This document shows, piece after piece, positions 9,215 through 25,760 of a stretch of DNA of 64,000 nucleotides (its first letter is position 1; every line of letters begins with the position of its first letter). The DNA comes from an uncultured Slackia sp. (GTDB lineage Bacteria; Actinomycetota; Coriobacteriia; Coriobacteriales; Eggerthellaceae), in contig NZ_CAKTVX010000005.1 of the NCBI RefSeq assembly GCF_934630525.1, forward strand, positions 62,001 through 126,000. Direction: 5' to 3'. The translations under genes were made by a program, and so were the position numbers. The notes beneath the pieces were generated by a model. It did no database searches. It was not told where the DNA came from and saw only the letters and a program-made list of their open reading frames with translations.

Positions 9215-9255
9215 CCGCCACCTGCAAAATGCTCGTAGCGTTTAGCAGGTGGCGG
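9215..9255. repeat. Palindromic repeat, copy 1 (31-bp core at 9220-9250)
   Basis: Core arms ACCTGCAAAATGCT / AGCGTTTAGCAGGT around CGT; flanked by CCGCC / GGCGG that extends the inverted repeat to 41 bases. Same 31-bp element at 9293 and 23290. Confidence 0.8.
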
Positions 9256-9292
9256 GCGATTGATGGGGAAGCGGCGATAGCGAGGTTGTCAA

Positions 9293-9323
9293 ACCTGCAA
9301 AATGCTCGTAGCTTTTAACAGGT
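9293..9323. repeat. Palindromic repeat, copy 2 (31 bp)
   Basis: Arms ACCTGCAAAATGCT / AGCTTTTAACAGGT around CGT, 73 bases after copy 1 and 124 bases before the rpoBC -35 box. 9176-9446 otherwise holds no gene. Confidence 0.8.
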
Positions 9324-9446
9324 ACAAGACCTACTATCAAAGAGAAACCAAGTAACTAAAAGATTGTCGCATGCCGTTTTGCCTGTTCCAGCCCTTGAAG
9401 GAAATCTCTAAAACCAGAAACTCAACACAGTTCGTGAAAAAAAGTC

Positions 9447-9475
9447 TTGACTTAATTTCTCAATGTGTTTAAATT
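9447..9475 (+). promoter_or_regulatory. rpoB-rpoC promoter
   Basis: TTGACT at 9447-9452, 17-base spacer, TAAATT at 9470-9475; leader of about 85 bases to rpoB. Confidence 0.75.
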
Positions 9476-9566
9476 TTACGTTTGCGTAATTAGCCGTGAA
9501 AGTATGCCCAAAGGGCTGCCGAAACGGTAAGAATATCGTCTTTTTACCCCAAAGGAAGGAAGACCT

Positions 9567-17534
<7,968 letters not shown>

Positions 17535-17559
17535 CGTGCGATTCGCATAATCGATATTG

Positions 17560-17592
17560 AATGCCGCTCCGGGAAACTGGGGCGGCATTTTT
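17560..17592 (+). terminator. rpoBC terminator
   Basis: AATGCCGC / GCGGCATT stem with 14-base loop, then T-run; 25 bases after the rpoC stop. Confidence 0.75.
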
Positions 17593-17798
17593 GCGTTTGG
17601 AGGCGGGGCTTTCCGTGGAATCGCCCCATCGCTGGACGCTTTCTTTGTGCTGCCAGCTGGGTGGGCGGTTGCAAACTATGGCAAAGATACGAATCATGAG
17701 CGCAGCTCACGCCCTTGTGCCCGTTGCTGCAGCATGCTTGTGTTAGGGTTGAGCGAGAAATACGTGAAACGCCGGTATGGGCGAGGAAGGTACGCGAG

Positions 17799-19049
17799 AT
17801 GTCAAGCGCCGGAAAAGCCAAGAAAAAGCAGTGTAACCAGGAATGTTGCAAAGTCAGCGAAGAAATCAAGCAGCGTGCGACAGGCATGGAGAAGGAAATC
17901 ATCGCCGAGCGCCGTTATTTCCATAAGCATCCTGAGCTGTCGCTCAAAGAGACCGAGACGGCAAATGCTCTTTGCTGGCGTCTTGCCTCTATGGGCATTG
18001 AATACACCCGCGTTCCTGGAAATGGCATTATCGCGACCATCAAAGGCACGGCGTCCGATGCGTATGACGCAGAGGGAAATCCGCGCCATCGCATTGCGCT
18101 GCGAAGCGATATCGACGCGCTGCCCGTAACCGAGCTCACGGGCGCTCCCTATGCGTCGGAAAACGAAGGTGTCATGCATGCGTGCGGCCACGATTGCCAC
18201 ATGTCTATGCTGCTTGGCGCGGCGCGCATTCTTTTGGGCATGACCGATGAAATCCATGGGGAAGTGCGCTTGCTATTCCAGCCCGCCGAGGAATGTTCCG
18301 TTGGCTCCCGCATGATGATCAAAGCGGGGGCGCTCGATGGCGTCGACACCATTTTCGGCACGCATATTTGGAGCGAGGTTGATGCTGGAACCATTTCATG
18401 CGCGCCCGGCCAGCGCATGGCGAATACCGACTGGTTCCGCATCGACATCAAGGGCGTGAGCGCCCATGGCTCTATGCCCCACAAAGGCGTCGACGCCGTG
18501 GTGGTCGCGGCCGAAATCGTGGTGGCGCTGCAGGTTCTTGTGAGCCGCGACATTTCCCCATTCGAGCCTCTCGTGGTTACCGTGGGCGAAATCCACGGAG
18601 GCGAGGCTCGCAACATCATGGCTGGCTCGGCCTACCTTACGGGCACGATTCGTACGTGGAGCGATAAAACGCGCAAGGCCATGCCTGAGCGCCTGGAGCA
18701 TCTTATCCAGCGTTCGGCGAAAGCATTCAATGCGAAGGCGAAGCTCACGTATCAAGAAGGCAATGCCGGCCTGTCGAACGATTCCGAGTGCGCCGAGCGT
18801 TGCCGCAAGTCTGTCGTGAAGCTGTTCGGCGAAGAGGCGGTAAGCGATTACGAGGGCACCCTCGCGGGCGAAGACTTCAGCGAATACCTCGATATCGTTC
18901 CCGGCGTGTTCGTCTTCCTTGGCTGCCGCAATCCCGATGTCGATGCGGTGTATCCTCAGCACAGCGGATACTATACGGTCGATGAAAGCGTTCTGAAAAA
19001 TGGTGCGGCGCTTGCCGCCCAATACGCCATCGATTTTCTGGCAGAATAG
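17799..19049 (+). CDS. M20 family amidohydrolase (N-acyl-amino-acid / hippurate type)
   Basis: 416 residues. M20D features: ALRSDIDALPV, HACGHDCHMSMLLGAARIL (metal ligands Cys and His), LLFQPAEE, GTHIW, VSAHGSMPH in the lid domain, and GEDFSEY followed by the late metal-site HSGYYTVDES. These enzymes hydrolyse N-acylated amino acids or peptidoglycan-derived amides in the cytoplasm. ATG at 17799 has GAGGAAGG eight bases upstream; the frame is open to 17715. An odd basic, Cys-containing N-terminus (KAKKKQCNQECCK) precedes the domain. Substrate is not deducible. Confidence 0.9.
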   Translation: MSSAGKAKKKQCNQECCKVSEEIKQRATGMEKEIIAERRYFHKHPELSLKETETANALCWRLASMGIEYTRVPGNGIIATIKGTASDAYDAEGNPRHRIALRSDIDALPVTELTGAPYASENEGVMHACGHDCHMSMLLGAARILLGMTDEIHGEVRLLFQPAEECSVGSRMMIKAGALDGVDTIFGTHIWSEVDAGTISCAPGQRMANTDWFRIDIKGVSAHGSMPHKGVDAVVVAAEIVVALQVLVSRDISPFEPLVVTVGEIHGGEARNIMAGSAYLTGTIRTWSDKTRKAMPERLEHLIQRSAKAFNAKAKLTYQEGNAGLSNDSECAERCRKSVVKLFGEEAVSDYEGTLAGEDFSEYLDIVPGVFVFLGCRNPDVDAVYPQHSGYYTVDESVLKNGAALAAQYAIDFLAE

Positions 19050-19118
19050 CGCCGGGCGAACGCAGGCGCGAAACCCAACGAGTTACGACGATATTGATTG
19101 AGAGCCAAGGAGACCTCT

Positions 19119-20900
19119 ATGAATGAGCAGCAGATGAACGAAGGCCTTTTATGCGACGCCGATCGCCAGCTCATCGCAAGCTCTGCTCGCTCGCAGAAAT
19201 ATGTTGAAGCCCCCGTTCCCGCAGAGCTTCTTAATGAGTTGTCGGACGATTTGCTGAATCTCGCTTTCATTCCGTATGCGTCGAGGTCGAAGCTTTCGAG
19301 CCTGTATGGGCCGGGCCTCGACTTCATGAGCCTTATCAGCGCCGACTGGCGCGAGGCCTTTTCCCAGGGCGCATTGCGCATGCACAACGCGAAAACGATC
19401 AGCTTCCCGACGCATATTGAGATGGCGAACGGCGAGGCTGTCGAGGTCTCTATCTCCGAGAATGCGCAGGAGGGCGGATCCGCGTGGTTTCTGTCGTACG
19501 TTCCCATCGTTGAGCATATGAAGCTGCGCCGCGACTGCATTGCCGAGGCGCAGGCCGAGTCGGAAAAGCCGCGACTTCCCAAAGAGCCGCTCCCTGCGCT
19601 TATGGAAGACGGCTTTGCGGGCATGCAGGAGTCTGAAGACTATCTCGTGAACCCCGTTCCCCTTGCCGTTTTGAACGAGCTCGATTCAATGGACGCCGTG
19701 TTTTCTTCGTTCGTTTGGGTGTCGCAGCGCCGCAACGAACAGATTGCCGAATACGAGCAGCGCGATATCGACGTGTTGGAACTGCTGAACCGCGATTGGG
19801 AGTATGCGCTGTCCCATCGCGTGCTTCGGTATTACGAAGGCAAGGTCATTTTCCCCGTGAGCATCGTGCGCGATGACGGGGAAACGCTCGTCGAGGTTTC
19901 CATCAAGCGCGATCGCGGGGCGGAAAGGCCGGGCGCGATGCCGTGGCATGTCTGCTTCGTGGATAACTTCGCGCGGCAAAAGGTGCGCGCTGGCCAGGCG
20001 CTTTTCGACTGGGCCTACCTGGGTAATTTCGACGATACGATCGAAAGCCTTGCCGAGATGGCGCTTGCTGAAAAGTGGGGATTCGAGGCCGATGACGAAC
20101 CGAAGTCGAATTCGATTCTCAAAAGCTATCTCACGTATACCTTCTATAGGCTGCAGGCTGAGGGCAAAGTGCTCGAAAACCGCGAAAGGGGAATCGCCGC
20201 ATTCAACACGGGCCTCGTCGACGCAACGTACGAGGCGATTTATGCGTGCTTTTCTCCGTCGAACATGGAACTGCCGTGGCGCTTCGAGGCGTTCTGCAAA
20301 GCGGGTTCGAGAATGTGGGGAAAGAAGCTGGTGGCTTCGTTTGAGCCCTTGCCGCAAAGGGCATCGTATTTTGAAAAGAAAGATGACCTGCTCTTCGACG
20401 GAAGCCGAACGCTCCAGCGCGATGTCGACCATATTCTTCTCGACAACATCGACCGATTGCCGAAGGCATTTCTTGCTGAAGAACTTCGTGGCGCAAACGA
20501 TGCGATTGAGGCGCTCGATAAAACGATGCATGCCGAAGACGACACGTCGAGGCGCGCCGCATACGATGAGCTCCGCGAGGCCGTCGAGGACAACGTGAAA
20601 ATTAAGCGCAGGCTTATCAACAGGCTCGATGACGCCATTGAGCTTGCCCAAAAGCGCGTCGAGTGGAATTTCAAAACGGCCGTTCCGGCGTTTTATCCCA
20701 CGAAGAACACGATGAGCCTGCTCCTCCCGCTCGACCTCACCGAAAACGAGCAGCCCGATGTCGCGCTCGTCGTTGAGCTTATGGAATCGGGGGCCTACAT
20801 CGGCCAAACGATTCTCACCATGAAGATGGCTTACAACAATGCGAGGCTCATTTGCCGGCCCGACAGCGATTGGCTCAACACATCGCTGCGCCTTTCCTAA
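19119..20900 (+). CDS. DUF3825-domain protein with duplicated N-terminal module
   Basis: 593 residues, no signal or membrane helix. The C-terminal half (about 280-593) matches what I recall of DUF3825: LTYTFYRLQAEGKV, AAFNTGLVDATYEAIYACF, LLFDGSRTLQRDVDHILLDN, LAQKRVEWNFKTAVPAFYP and LTMKMAYNNARLICRP. The first 280 residues hold two related modules of about 95 residues, each beginning with a P-V-P-x-x-x-L-N-E-L motif and containing a D-W-R/E-x-A-x-S-x-x-x-L-R core. DUF3825 is sometimes joined to RNA-binding domains, but its activity is unknown to me. AAGGAGA lies 5 bases before the ATG. Follows the M20 gene by 69 bases. Confidence 0.75.
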   Translation: MNEQQMNEGLLCDADRQLIASSARSQKYVEAPVPAELLNELSDDLLNLAFIPYASRSKLSSLYGPGLDFMSLISADWREAFSQGALRMHNAKTISFPTHIEMANGEAVEVSISENAQEGGSAWFLSYVPIVEHMKLRRDCIAEAQAESEKPRLPKEPLPALMEDGFAGMQESEDYLVNPVPLAVLNELDSMDAVFSSFVWVSQRRNEQIAEYEQRDIDVLELLNRDWEYALSHRVLRYYEGKVIFPVSIVRDDGETLVEVSIKRDRGAERPGAMPWHVCFVDNFARQKVRAGQALFDWAYLGNFDDTIESLAEMALAEKWGFEADDEPKSNSILKSYLTYTFYRLQAEGKVLENRERGIAAFNTGLVDATYEAIYACFSPSNMELPWRFEAFCKAGSRMWGKKLVASFEPLPQRASYFEKKDDLLFDGSRTLQRDVDHILLDNIDRLPKAFLAEELRGANDAIEALDKTMHAEDDTSRRAAYDELREAVEDNVKIKRRLINRLDDAIELAQKRVEWNFKTAVPAFYPTKNTMSLLLPLDLTENEQPDVALVVELMESGAYIGQTILTMKMAYNNARLICRPDSDWLNTSLRLS

Positions 20901-20913
20901 AGAAATATGAAGA

Positions 20914-20946
20914 GCGTCCCGCTTCGCATATGGAGCGGGACGTTTT
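20914..20946 (+). terminator. Terminator after DUF3825 gene
   Basis: GCGTCCCGCT / AGCGGGACG hairpin, then TTTT. Confidence 0.8.
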
Positions 20947-21141
20947 GGTTATGGAGCATGCGGTTCTTCGGTGCGCGGCAGCCATTTTGCATTGATTCGT
21001 ATAGTTTTTGCCGCTTGCGCACTTTAGGCGGCGAAAGCGCACGCATACCGTTAGAATGGCTTTCGAAACATGGTGGAAACTTTTATGAAGGCACGCCACG
21101 GCCTCGTTTTCGCTGAACGAACAATCGATTTAGGAGCCCGC

Positions 21142-23235
21142 ATGAACGCCGACCTCACGAGTCGTTATGGAACCATGGTCTTCTCCGATCACGTTATGAA
21201 GGAATATCTGCCCTCTGACGTGTACAAGAAGCTTTCTGAAACCGTGAAGGAGGGCAAGCCGCTCGATCTCGATGTGGCAAACGCCGTCGCCCACGGCATG
21301 AAGGAATGGGCCCTCAAGCATGGCGCCACGCATTTCGCGCATTGGTTCCAGCCCCTTACGGGCATCACGTCGGAAAAGCATGACGCGTTCCTCGATCCGG
21401 TGGGTGATGGCACGGCGATCGTGAAATTCTCGGGCAAAGAGCTCGTTCAGGGCGAGCCCGATGCATCGAGCTTCCCCAATGGCGGCTTGCGCGCAACGTT
21501 CGAGGCGCGCGGTTATTCCGCATGGGATCCCACGAGCCCCGCATTCATCAAAGACGAAGTGCTGTGCGTGCCCACGGCGTTTTGCTCTTATTCGGGCGAG
21601 GCGCTCGATAAGAAGACGCCGCTTCTGCGCTCTATGGCCACGCTCGACAAGCAGACGAAGCGCGTGCTTTCCCTGTTCGGCAAAAACCCTGCTCATGTCA
21701 CGGTCAATGTGGGTACTGAGCAGGAATACTTCCTTATTTCTGAAAAAGATTACGAACGCCGCCAAGACCTTATCGTATGCGGCCGCACGCTGTTCGGCGC
21801 GCCTCCGTGCAAGGGCCAAGAGCTCGACGAGCATTATTTCGGCGCCATTCGCCCTACGGTGAATTCGTTCATGAAAGAGCTCGACGACGAGTTGTGGGGC
21901 TTTGCGGTTGCCGCGAAAACCAAGCACAACGAGGTCGCGCCTTGCCAGCATGAGCTCGCTCCGGTGTTCTGCAACGCGAACCGCGCGGTTGACGAGAACC
22001 TCCTCACCATGGAAATGATGAAGCTGCTTGCGAGCCACCATGGCCTCGTGTGCCTGCAGCATGAAAAGCCGTTTGAAGGCATTAACGGCTCGGGCAAGCA
22101 TAACAACTGGAGCTTCGGCACCGAGGATGAGAACCTGCTCGACCCGGGCGACACGCCTGAGGCGAACCTGCAGTTCATCGTATTCCTCACCTGCGTTATC
22201 GAAGCGGTCGACAATTATCAAGATTTGCTGCGCATGAGCGTTGCGAGCTGCGGAAACGACCATCGCCTGGGCGCGCACGAGGCTCCGCCGGCCATTATCT
22301 CGATCTTCTTGGGCGATGAGCTTTCGAGCATCATCGATGCGCTTACTTCGGGCGAAACCGCCGCGCATACGCTGCGCGAGCAGCTCGACTTCGGCGTTGA
22401 TGTGCTGCCGAACCTCGAGCGCGACACGACCGATCGTAACCGTACGAGCCCCTTCGCCTTCACGGGCAACAAGTTCGAATTCCGCATGCCGGGCTCCAGC
22501 GTGAACGTGTCCGACGCGAACACCGTGCTCGATACCGCCGTGGCGAAAACGCTCAAGGAATTCGCCGACGCCATGGAGGCGCGCGGCGACATGGAATTCG
22601 AGCATGCCGCGCTCGATTGGGTTCGCAAGAGCCTGCAGGCGCACAAGCGCATCCTGTTCTCGGGCGACGGCTATTCTGAGGAATGGCACGCCGAAGCCGA
22701 ACGCCGCGGCCTGTGCAACTTCGCCACGACCGCCGATGCCCTGCCGTGCTTCGTCGCCGAGAAGAACCTCGAGCTGTTCTCCGAGATGGGCGTGCTTTCG
22801 CCCGTTGAAGCGCGCAGCCGCTACGAGGTGAAGCTCGAGAAGTACAACAAGCTCATGAACATCGAAGCGAACACCATGGAAGTCATGGCACGCCGCACGT
22901 ATTTGCCCGTGATCAGCGCATATTCCACGAAGATCGCCAAGGGCATTACCACGGTGACTGCTGCGATGCCCGATGCGCCCATGTCGCATGAGCGCCGCGA
23001 GCTCAAGACGCTCACCGAAGGTGTGAATGCGATTTACGATGGCCTCGATGCGTTGCGCGATGCCCATGTCTCGGCCGAGGCGATTGCCGATTCCCAAGAG
23101 CAGGCCAACGCGTACGCCCATAAGGTGCGCCCTGCGATGGACGCCCTGCGCGCGGCCGTCGATGCCATGGAGCCCATTGTCGCAAGCGACTATTGGCCCG
23201 TCCCGACGTACGACGACATGCTGTTCTACTGCTAG
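21142..23235 (+). CDS. glnN: Glutamine synthetase type III
   Basis: 697 residues, the length of the dodecameric type III enzymes (about 700) rather than type I (about 450). It joins glutamate and ammonia with ATP. Family marks: N-terminal VFSDHVMKEYLPSDVYKKL, then VPTAFCSYSGEALDKKTPLLRS, VGTEQEYFLI, TKHNEVAPCQHELAPVF, and GSGKHNNWSFGT. The ATG at 21142 has AGGAG five bases upstream and is preferred over 21070. First gene of the nitrogen block; a second, type I synthetase lies at 25761. Weak GAAAC-N6-GAAAC repeats lie at 21065-21080. Confidence 0.95.
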   Translation: MNADLTSRYGTMVFSDHVMKEYLPSDVYKKLSETVKEGKPLDLDVANAVAHGMKEWALKHGATHFAHWFQPLTGITSEKHDAFLDPVGDGTAIVKFSGKELVQGEPDASSFPNGGLRATFEARGYSAWDPTSPAFIKDEVLCVPTAFCSYSGEALDKKTPLLRSMATLDKQTKRVLSLFGKNPAHVTVNVGTEQEYFLISEKDYERRQDLIVCGRTLFGAPPCKGQELDEHYFGAIRPTVNSFMKELDDELWGFAVAAKTKHNEVAPCQHELAPVFCNANRAVDENLLTMEMMKLLASHHGLVCLQHEKPFEGINGSGKHNNWSFGTEDENLLDPGDTPEANLQFIVFLTCVIEAVDNYQDLLRMSVASCGNDHRLGAHEAPPAIISIFLGDELSSIIDALTSGETAAHTLREQLDFGVDVLPNLERDTTDRNRTSPFAFTGNKFEFRMPGSSVNVSDANTVLDTAVAKTLKEFADAMEARGDMEFEHAALDWVRKSLQAHKRILFSGDGYSEEWHAEAERRGLCNFATTADALPCFVAEKNLELFSEMGVLSPVEARSRYEVKLEKYNKLMNIEANTMEVMARRTYLPVISAYSTKIAKGITTVTAAMPDAPMSHERRELKTLTEGVNAIYDGLDALRDAHVSAEAIADSQEQANAYAHKVRPAMDALRAAVDAMEPIVASDYWPVPTYDDMLFYC

Positions 23236-23289
23236 CCTGGCCTTGCAGTCAGGCTCACGGGCCCGCACTCGCCGACGTTTATTCGGCCG

Positions 23290-23320
23290 ACCTGTTAAAT
23301 GCTCTGAGCGTTTAACAGGT
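23290..23320. repeat. Palindromic repeat, copy 3 (31 bp)
   Basis: Arms ACCTGTTAAATGCTC / GAGCGTTTAACAGGT around a single T, one mismatch; the most symmetric copy of the element at 9220 and 9293. Between glnN and murT. Confidence 0.85.
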
Positions 23321-23363
23321 CTGCGGGCGACGCATTGGCGCCAATGATAGAATGACACGAAGC

Positions 23364-23390
23364 GAAAGGGGCCGCATGCCCCTTTCTTGT
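23364..23390 (+). terminator. Possible terminator upstream of murT
   Basis: GAAAGGGGC-CGCAT-GCCCCTTTC followed by TTGTTG; may end the glnN transcript or attenuate murT-gatD. Confidence 0.6.
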
Positions 23391-23417
23391 TGTGGCGATA
23401 TTCGCGAGGTGACATAT

Positions 23418-24779
23418 ATGGGAATTCGTGCGGCGGCTGCCGTGGCTTTGGGCAGGGCGGCCCGATGGGGCGGCGAGACGTTCATGCATCGCTCTGCGGG
23501 AAATATCCCGGGCGCTATGGCGCTTAAGGTTGATCCTACGGTTTTGGTTGACCTGGCGAAAAAGGTGAATCCCGTGGCCGTGATTTCGGGCACGAACGGC
23601 AAAACCACCACCACGAACCTCGTTGCCGACTGCTTGCAAACCGCAGGCGTGCCGCTGTATTGCAATCGCGAGGGAAACAATCTGCAATCGGGCATCGTGA
23701 CGTCGCTCATGCTCGCGCCCGACACGTCGAAGGTCGTTGACGTGGCAAGCGCCGCGCAGGCGCCTGTGGGCTGCTTCGAATGCGACGAGATGTATACCAA
23801 GTATGTGCTGCCTCGCCTTCGTCCGCATTATTTCATGCTGCTGAACCTGTTCCGCGATCAGCTCGACCGCTTTGGCGAAATCGACCGCATTCAGGCCACC
23901 ATCGCCGAAGCGCTCGCGAAAACGCCCGAAACCACGTTCGTGTTCAACGGCGACGATCCGCTGTGCGCGGCCATCGCCGACCGCATTCCAAACAAATCGC
24001 TCGCGTTCGGCATCGCAAGCGACATGGGCCTTTCCGCCGACCGCATTTCCGACAGCCGCTTCTGCCAAAAGTGCGGCGGGGCGTTGGAATACGACTACGT
24101 GCACTACGGCCAGCTCGGCGCCTATCGTTGCCCCGATTGCGGATGGGCGCGTCCCGAACTCGCTTTCGCGGCGACGAATGTGCGCCTTGAGGAAGACGGC
24201 TTCGTGTTCGATATCGATGGCCGCAGCGTGCACACGGGGCATACGGGCGCCTACATGGTGTACAACGTGCTTGCCGCCTATGCCATCTCGAAGCTGTCGA
24301 GCATCGTGCCTTTCGAAAACTACCAAGCCGCTGTGCGCGAATACCACCCGACGAACGGCCGCCTTCAAACGTTTGATTTGGGGGAACGCAAGGTTATGAC
24401 GAACCTCGCGAAGAATCCCACGGGCTTCAACCAGAACATTCGCATCGTGCTCAACGAACGCGGCCGCGTGCTCGCGCTGTTCGTGAACGACAACGACGCC
24501 GACGGCCACGACGTGTCATGGTTTTGGGATATCGATTTCGAGCGCTGGTCGCAGATTGATGGCCTGCGCGCCTTTGTGGGCGGCACGCGCGCGAACGATA
24601 TGCAGGTACGTTTGAAGTATGCGGGCATTCAGGCCGAAATCGTCGAGAACGTCACCGATGTGCTGGCTGCGACAAGCGCCGACGATGGCAAGGTGTACAT
24701 TATCGCGAACTACACCGCGCTGCCGGCCGTTCGTCGCGAGCTCGAAGGCCTTGAAGCCGCCGCGAAGGGGGAGAAATAA
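23418..24779 (+). CDS. murT: Lipid II isoglutaminyl synthase, Mur-ligase subunit MurT
   Basis: 453 residues. Mur-ligase ATPase core with SGTNGKTTTTN, a four-Cys zinc ribbon inserted in the middle domain (CQKCGGALEY and YRCPDCGWA, about residues 219-245) that is special to MurT, and a C-terminal DUF1727 region (ALFVNDNDADGHDVSWFWDI) with the Asp used in the amidation. With GatD it converts the D-glutamate of lipid II to D-isoglutamine. GAGGTGA lies 5 bases before the ATG. Three bases separate it from gatD. Confidence 0.95.
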   Translation: MGIRAAAAVALGRAARWGGETFMHRSAGNIPGAMALKVDPTVLVDLAKKVNPVAVISGTNGKTTTTNLVADCLQTAGVPLYCNREGNNLQSGIVTSLMLAPDTSKVVDVASAAQAPVGCFECDEMYTKYVLPRLRPHYFMLLNLFRDQLDRFGEIDRIQATIAEALAKTPETTFVFNGDDPLCAAIADRIPNKSLAFGIASDMGLSADRISDSRFCQKCGGALEYDYVHYGQLGAYRCPDCGWARPELAFAATNVRLEEDGFVFDIDGRSVHTGHTGAYMVYNVLAAYAISKLSSIVPFENYQAAVREYHPTNGRLQTFDLGERKVMTNLAKNPTGFNQNIRIVLNERGRVLALFVNDNDADGHDVSWFWDIDFERWSQIDGLRAFVGGTRANDMQVRLKYAGIQAEIVENVTDVLAATSADDGKVYIIANYTALPAVRRELEGLEAAAKGEK

Positions 24780-24782
24780 ATC

Positions 24783-25556
24783 ATGGTCGATTCTTTGAAA
24801 TGGGCCCACAGGCCCTCGGTGCGCGACGATGTGAAGTCCCTTACTATCGTGCATTTGTTCCCCGAGCTTTTGAACCTTTACGGCGATGGCGGCAACGTGA
24901 TCGCCCTTACGCGCCGTTTGCAGTGGCGCGGTTTGCCCGTTGAGGTGCGCGAGATTGGCATGGGCGATGCCATGGATTTCTCGCAGGTCGATATCGTGTT
25001 CATCGGCGGCGGCGCCGATCGAGAGCAAATGATCGTGAAAGACGCCATGGTCGCGCGAAAAAGCGAGCTTTCCGCCTATGTCGCCGATGGTGGCGTGCTG
25101 CTCGCGGTATGCGGCGGCTACCAGTTCTTGGGCCATAGCTACGCCATGGACGACGTGGTGGTCGAAGGCCTTGGGGTCATCGATATGGAAACCGTGCGCG
25201 GCGAGGGGCGCCTCATCGGCAATGCCGTTATCCAAAGCGACATCTGCGACGCCCCAATCGTCGGTTTCGAAAACCATGGCGGGCGCACGACGCTCGGCCC
25301 CGACGCAAAGCCGCTCGGCCGCGTGCTCGGCAAAACGTTTGGCAACAATGGCGAAGACGGTTTTGAGGGCGTGCATCAGGGAAACCTCATTGGCACCTAC
25401 TTGCATGGCCCCCTGTTGCCGAAAAACCCGCAGGTCGCCGATTATCTTATTGCGCAAGCCTACGAGCGCCGCGGCGACGTGCTGGAGCTGGCGCCGCTCG
25501 ACGATGCCATCGAGCTTGAGGCAAATCGAGTGATGGTGAAACGTTTGGGCGTGTAG
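24783..25556 (+). CDS. gatD: Lipid II isoglutaminyl synthase, glutamine amidotransferase subunit GatD
   Basis: 257 residues, CobB/CobQ-type class I glutaminase. VCGGYQFLG carries the nucleophile Cys; TYLHGPLLPKNP carries the catalytic His; N-terminal LFPELLNLYGDGGNV is typical of GatD. It frees ammonia from glutamine and passes it to MurT. Lies 3 bases after murT with GGGGGAG upstream. Its use of glutamine fits its place between two glutamine synthetase genes. Confidence 0.95.
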   Translation: MVDSLKWAHRPSVRDDVKSLTIVHLFPELLNLYGDGGNVIALTRRLQWRGLPVEVREIGMGDAMDFSQVDIVFIGGGADREQMIVKDAMVARKSELSAYVADGGVLLAVCGGYQFLGHSYAMDDVVVEGLGVIDMETVRGEGRLIGNAVIQSDICDAPIVGFENHGGRTTLGPDAKPLGRVLGKTFGNNGEDGFEGVHQGNLIGTYLHGPLLPKNPQVADYLIAQAYERRGDVLELAPLDDAIELEANRVMVKRLGV

Positions 25557-25598
25557 CGCAAGCGCTATTCGGCAAAACAACTGAAGAGAGAACGCTCG

Positions 25599-25624
25599 AA
25601 GCGCCCGAATTCGTTCGGGCGCTT
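25599..25624 (+). terminator. Terminator after murT-gatD
   Basis: AAGCGCCCGAA-TTCG-TTCGGGCGCTT; stable stem but a short T-run. Confidence 0.6.
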
Positions 25625-25647
25625 ATTCGTAGATTCGAGTTTTCTTC

Positions 25648-25692
25648 GTAACATTCCTTTAACAGCCGTATAAACACCCACGATGCTATTAT
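25648..25692 (+). promoter_or_regulatory. glnA promoter with possible degenerate GlnR half-sites
   Basis: Extended -10 TGC-TATTAT (25684-25692) with no good -35 box; GTAAC-N6-TTAAC at 25648-25663 sits where an activator would bind. The half-sites are weak. Confidence 0.4.
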
Positions 25693-25760
25693 TCCTGGTA
25701 ACTGCGGCTCGCTTTTCGCCACAAGCGGGCTTTGCTCAAAACGGCCGTCAGGGGGCTTTC

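Noticed and set aside
21065..21080. GAAAC-N6-GAAAC upstream of glnN as a GlnR box
   Set aside because: Only two half-sites fit; the GTnAC partners at the correct spacing are missing.
21130..23415. Minus-strand 761-codon frame opposite glnN; also those opposite eno (43013-44581), lysS (54952-57126) and ispF-cysS (61268-63571)
   Set aside because: Codon-bias shadows of confidently identified genes on the plus strand.
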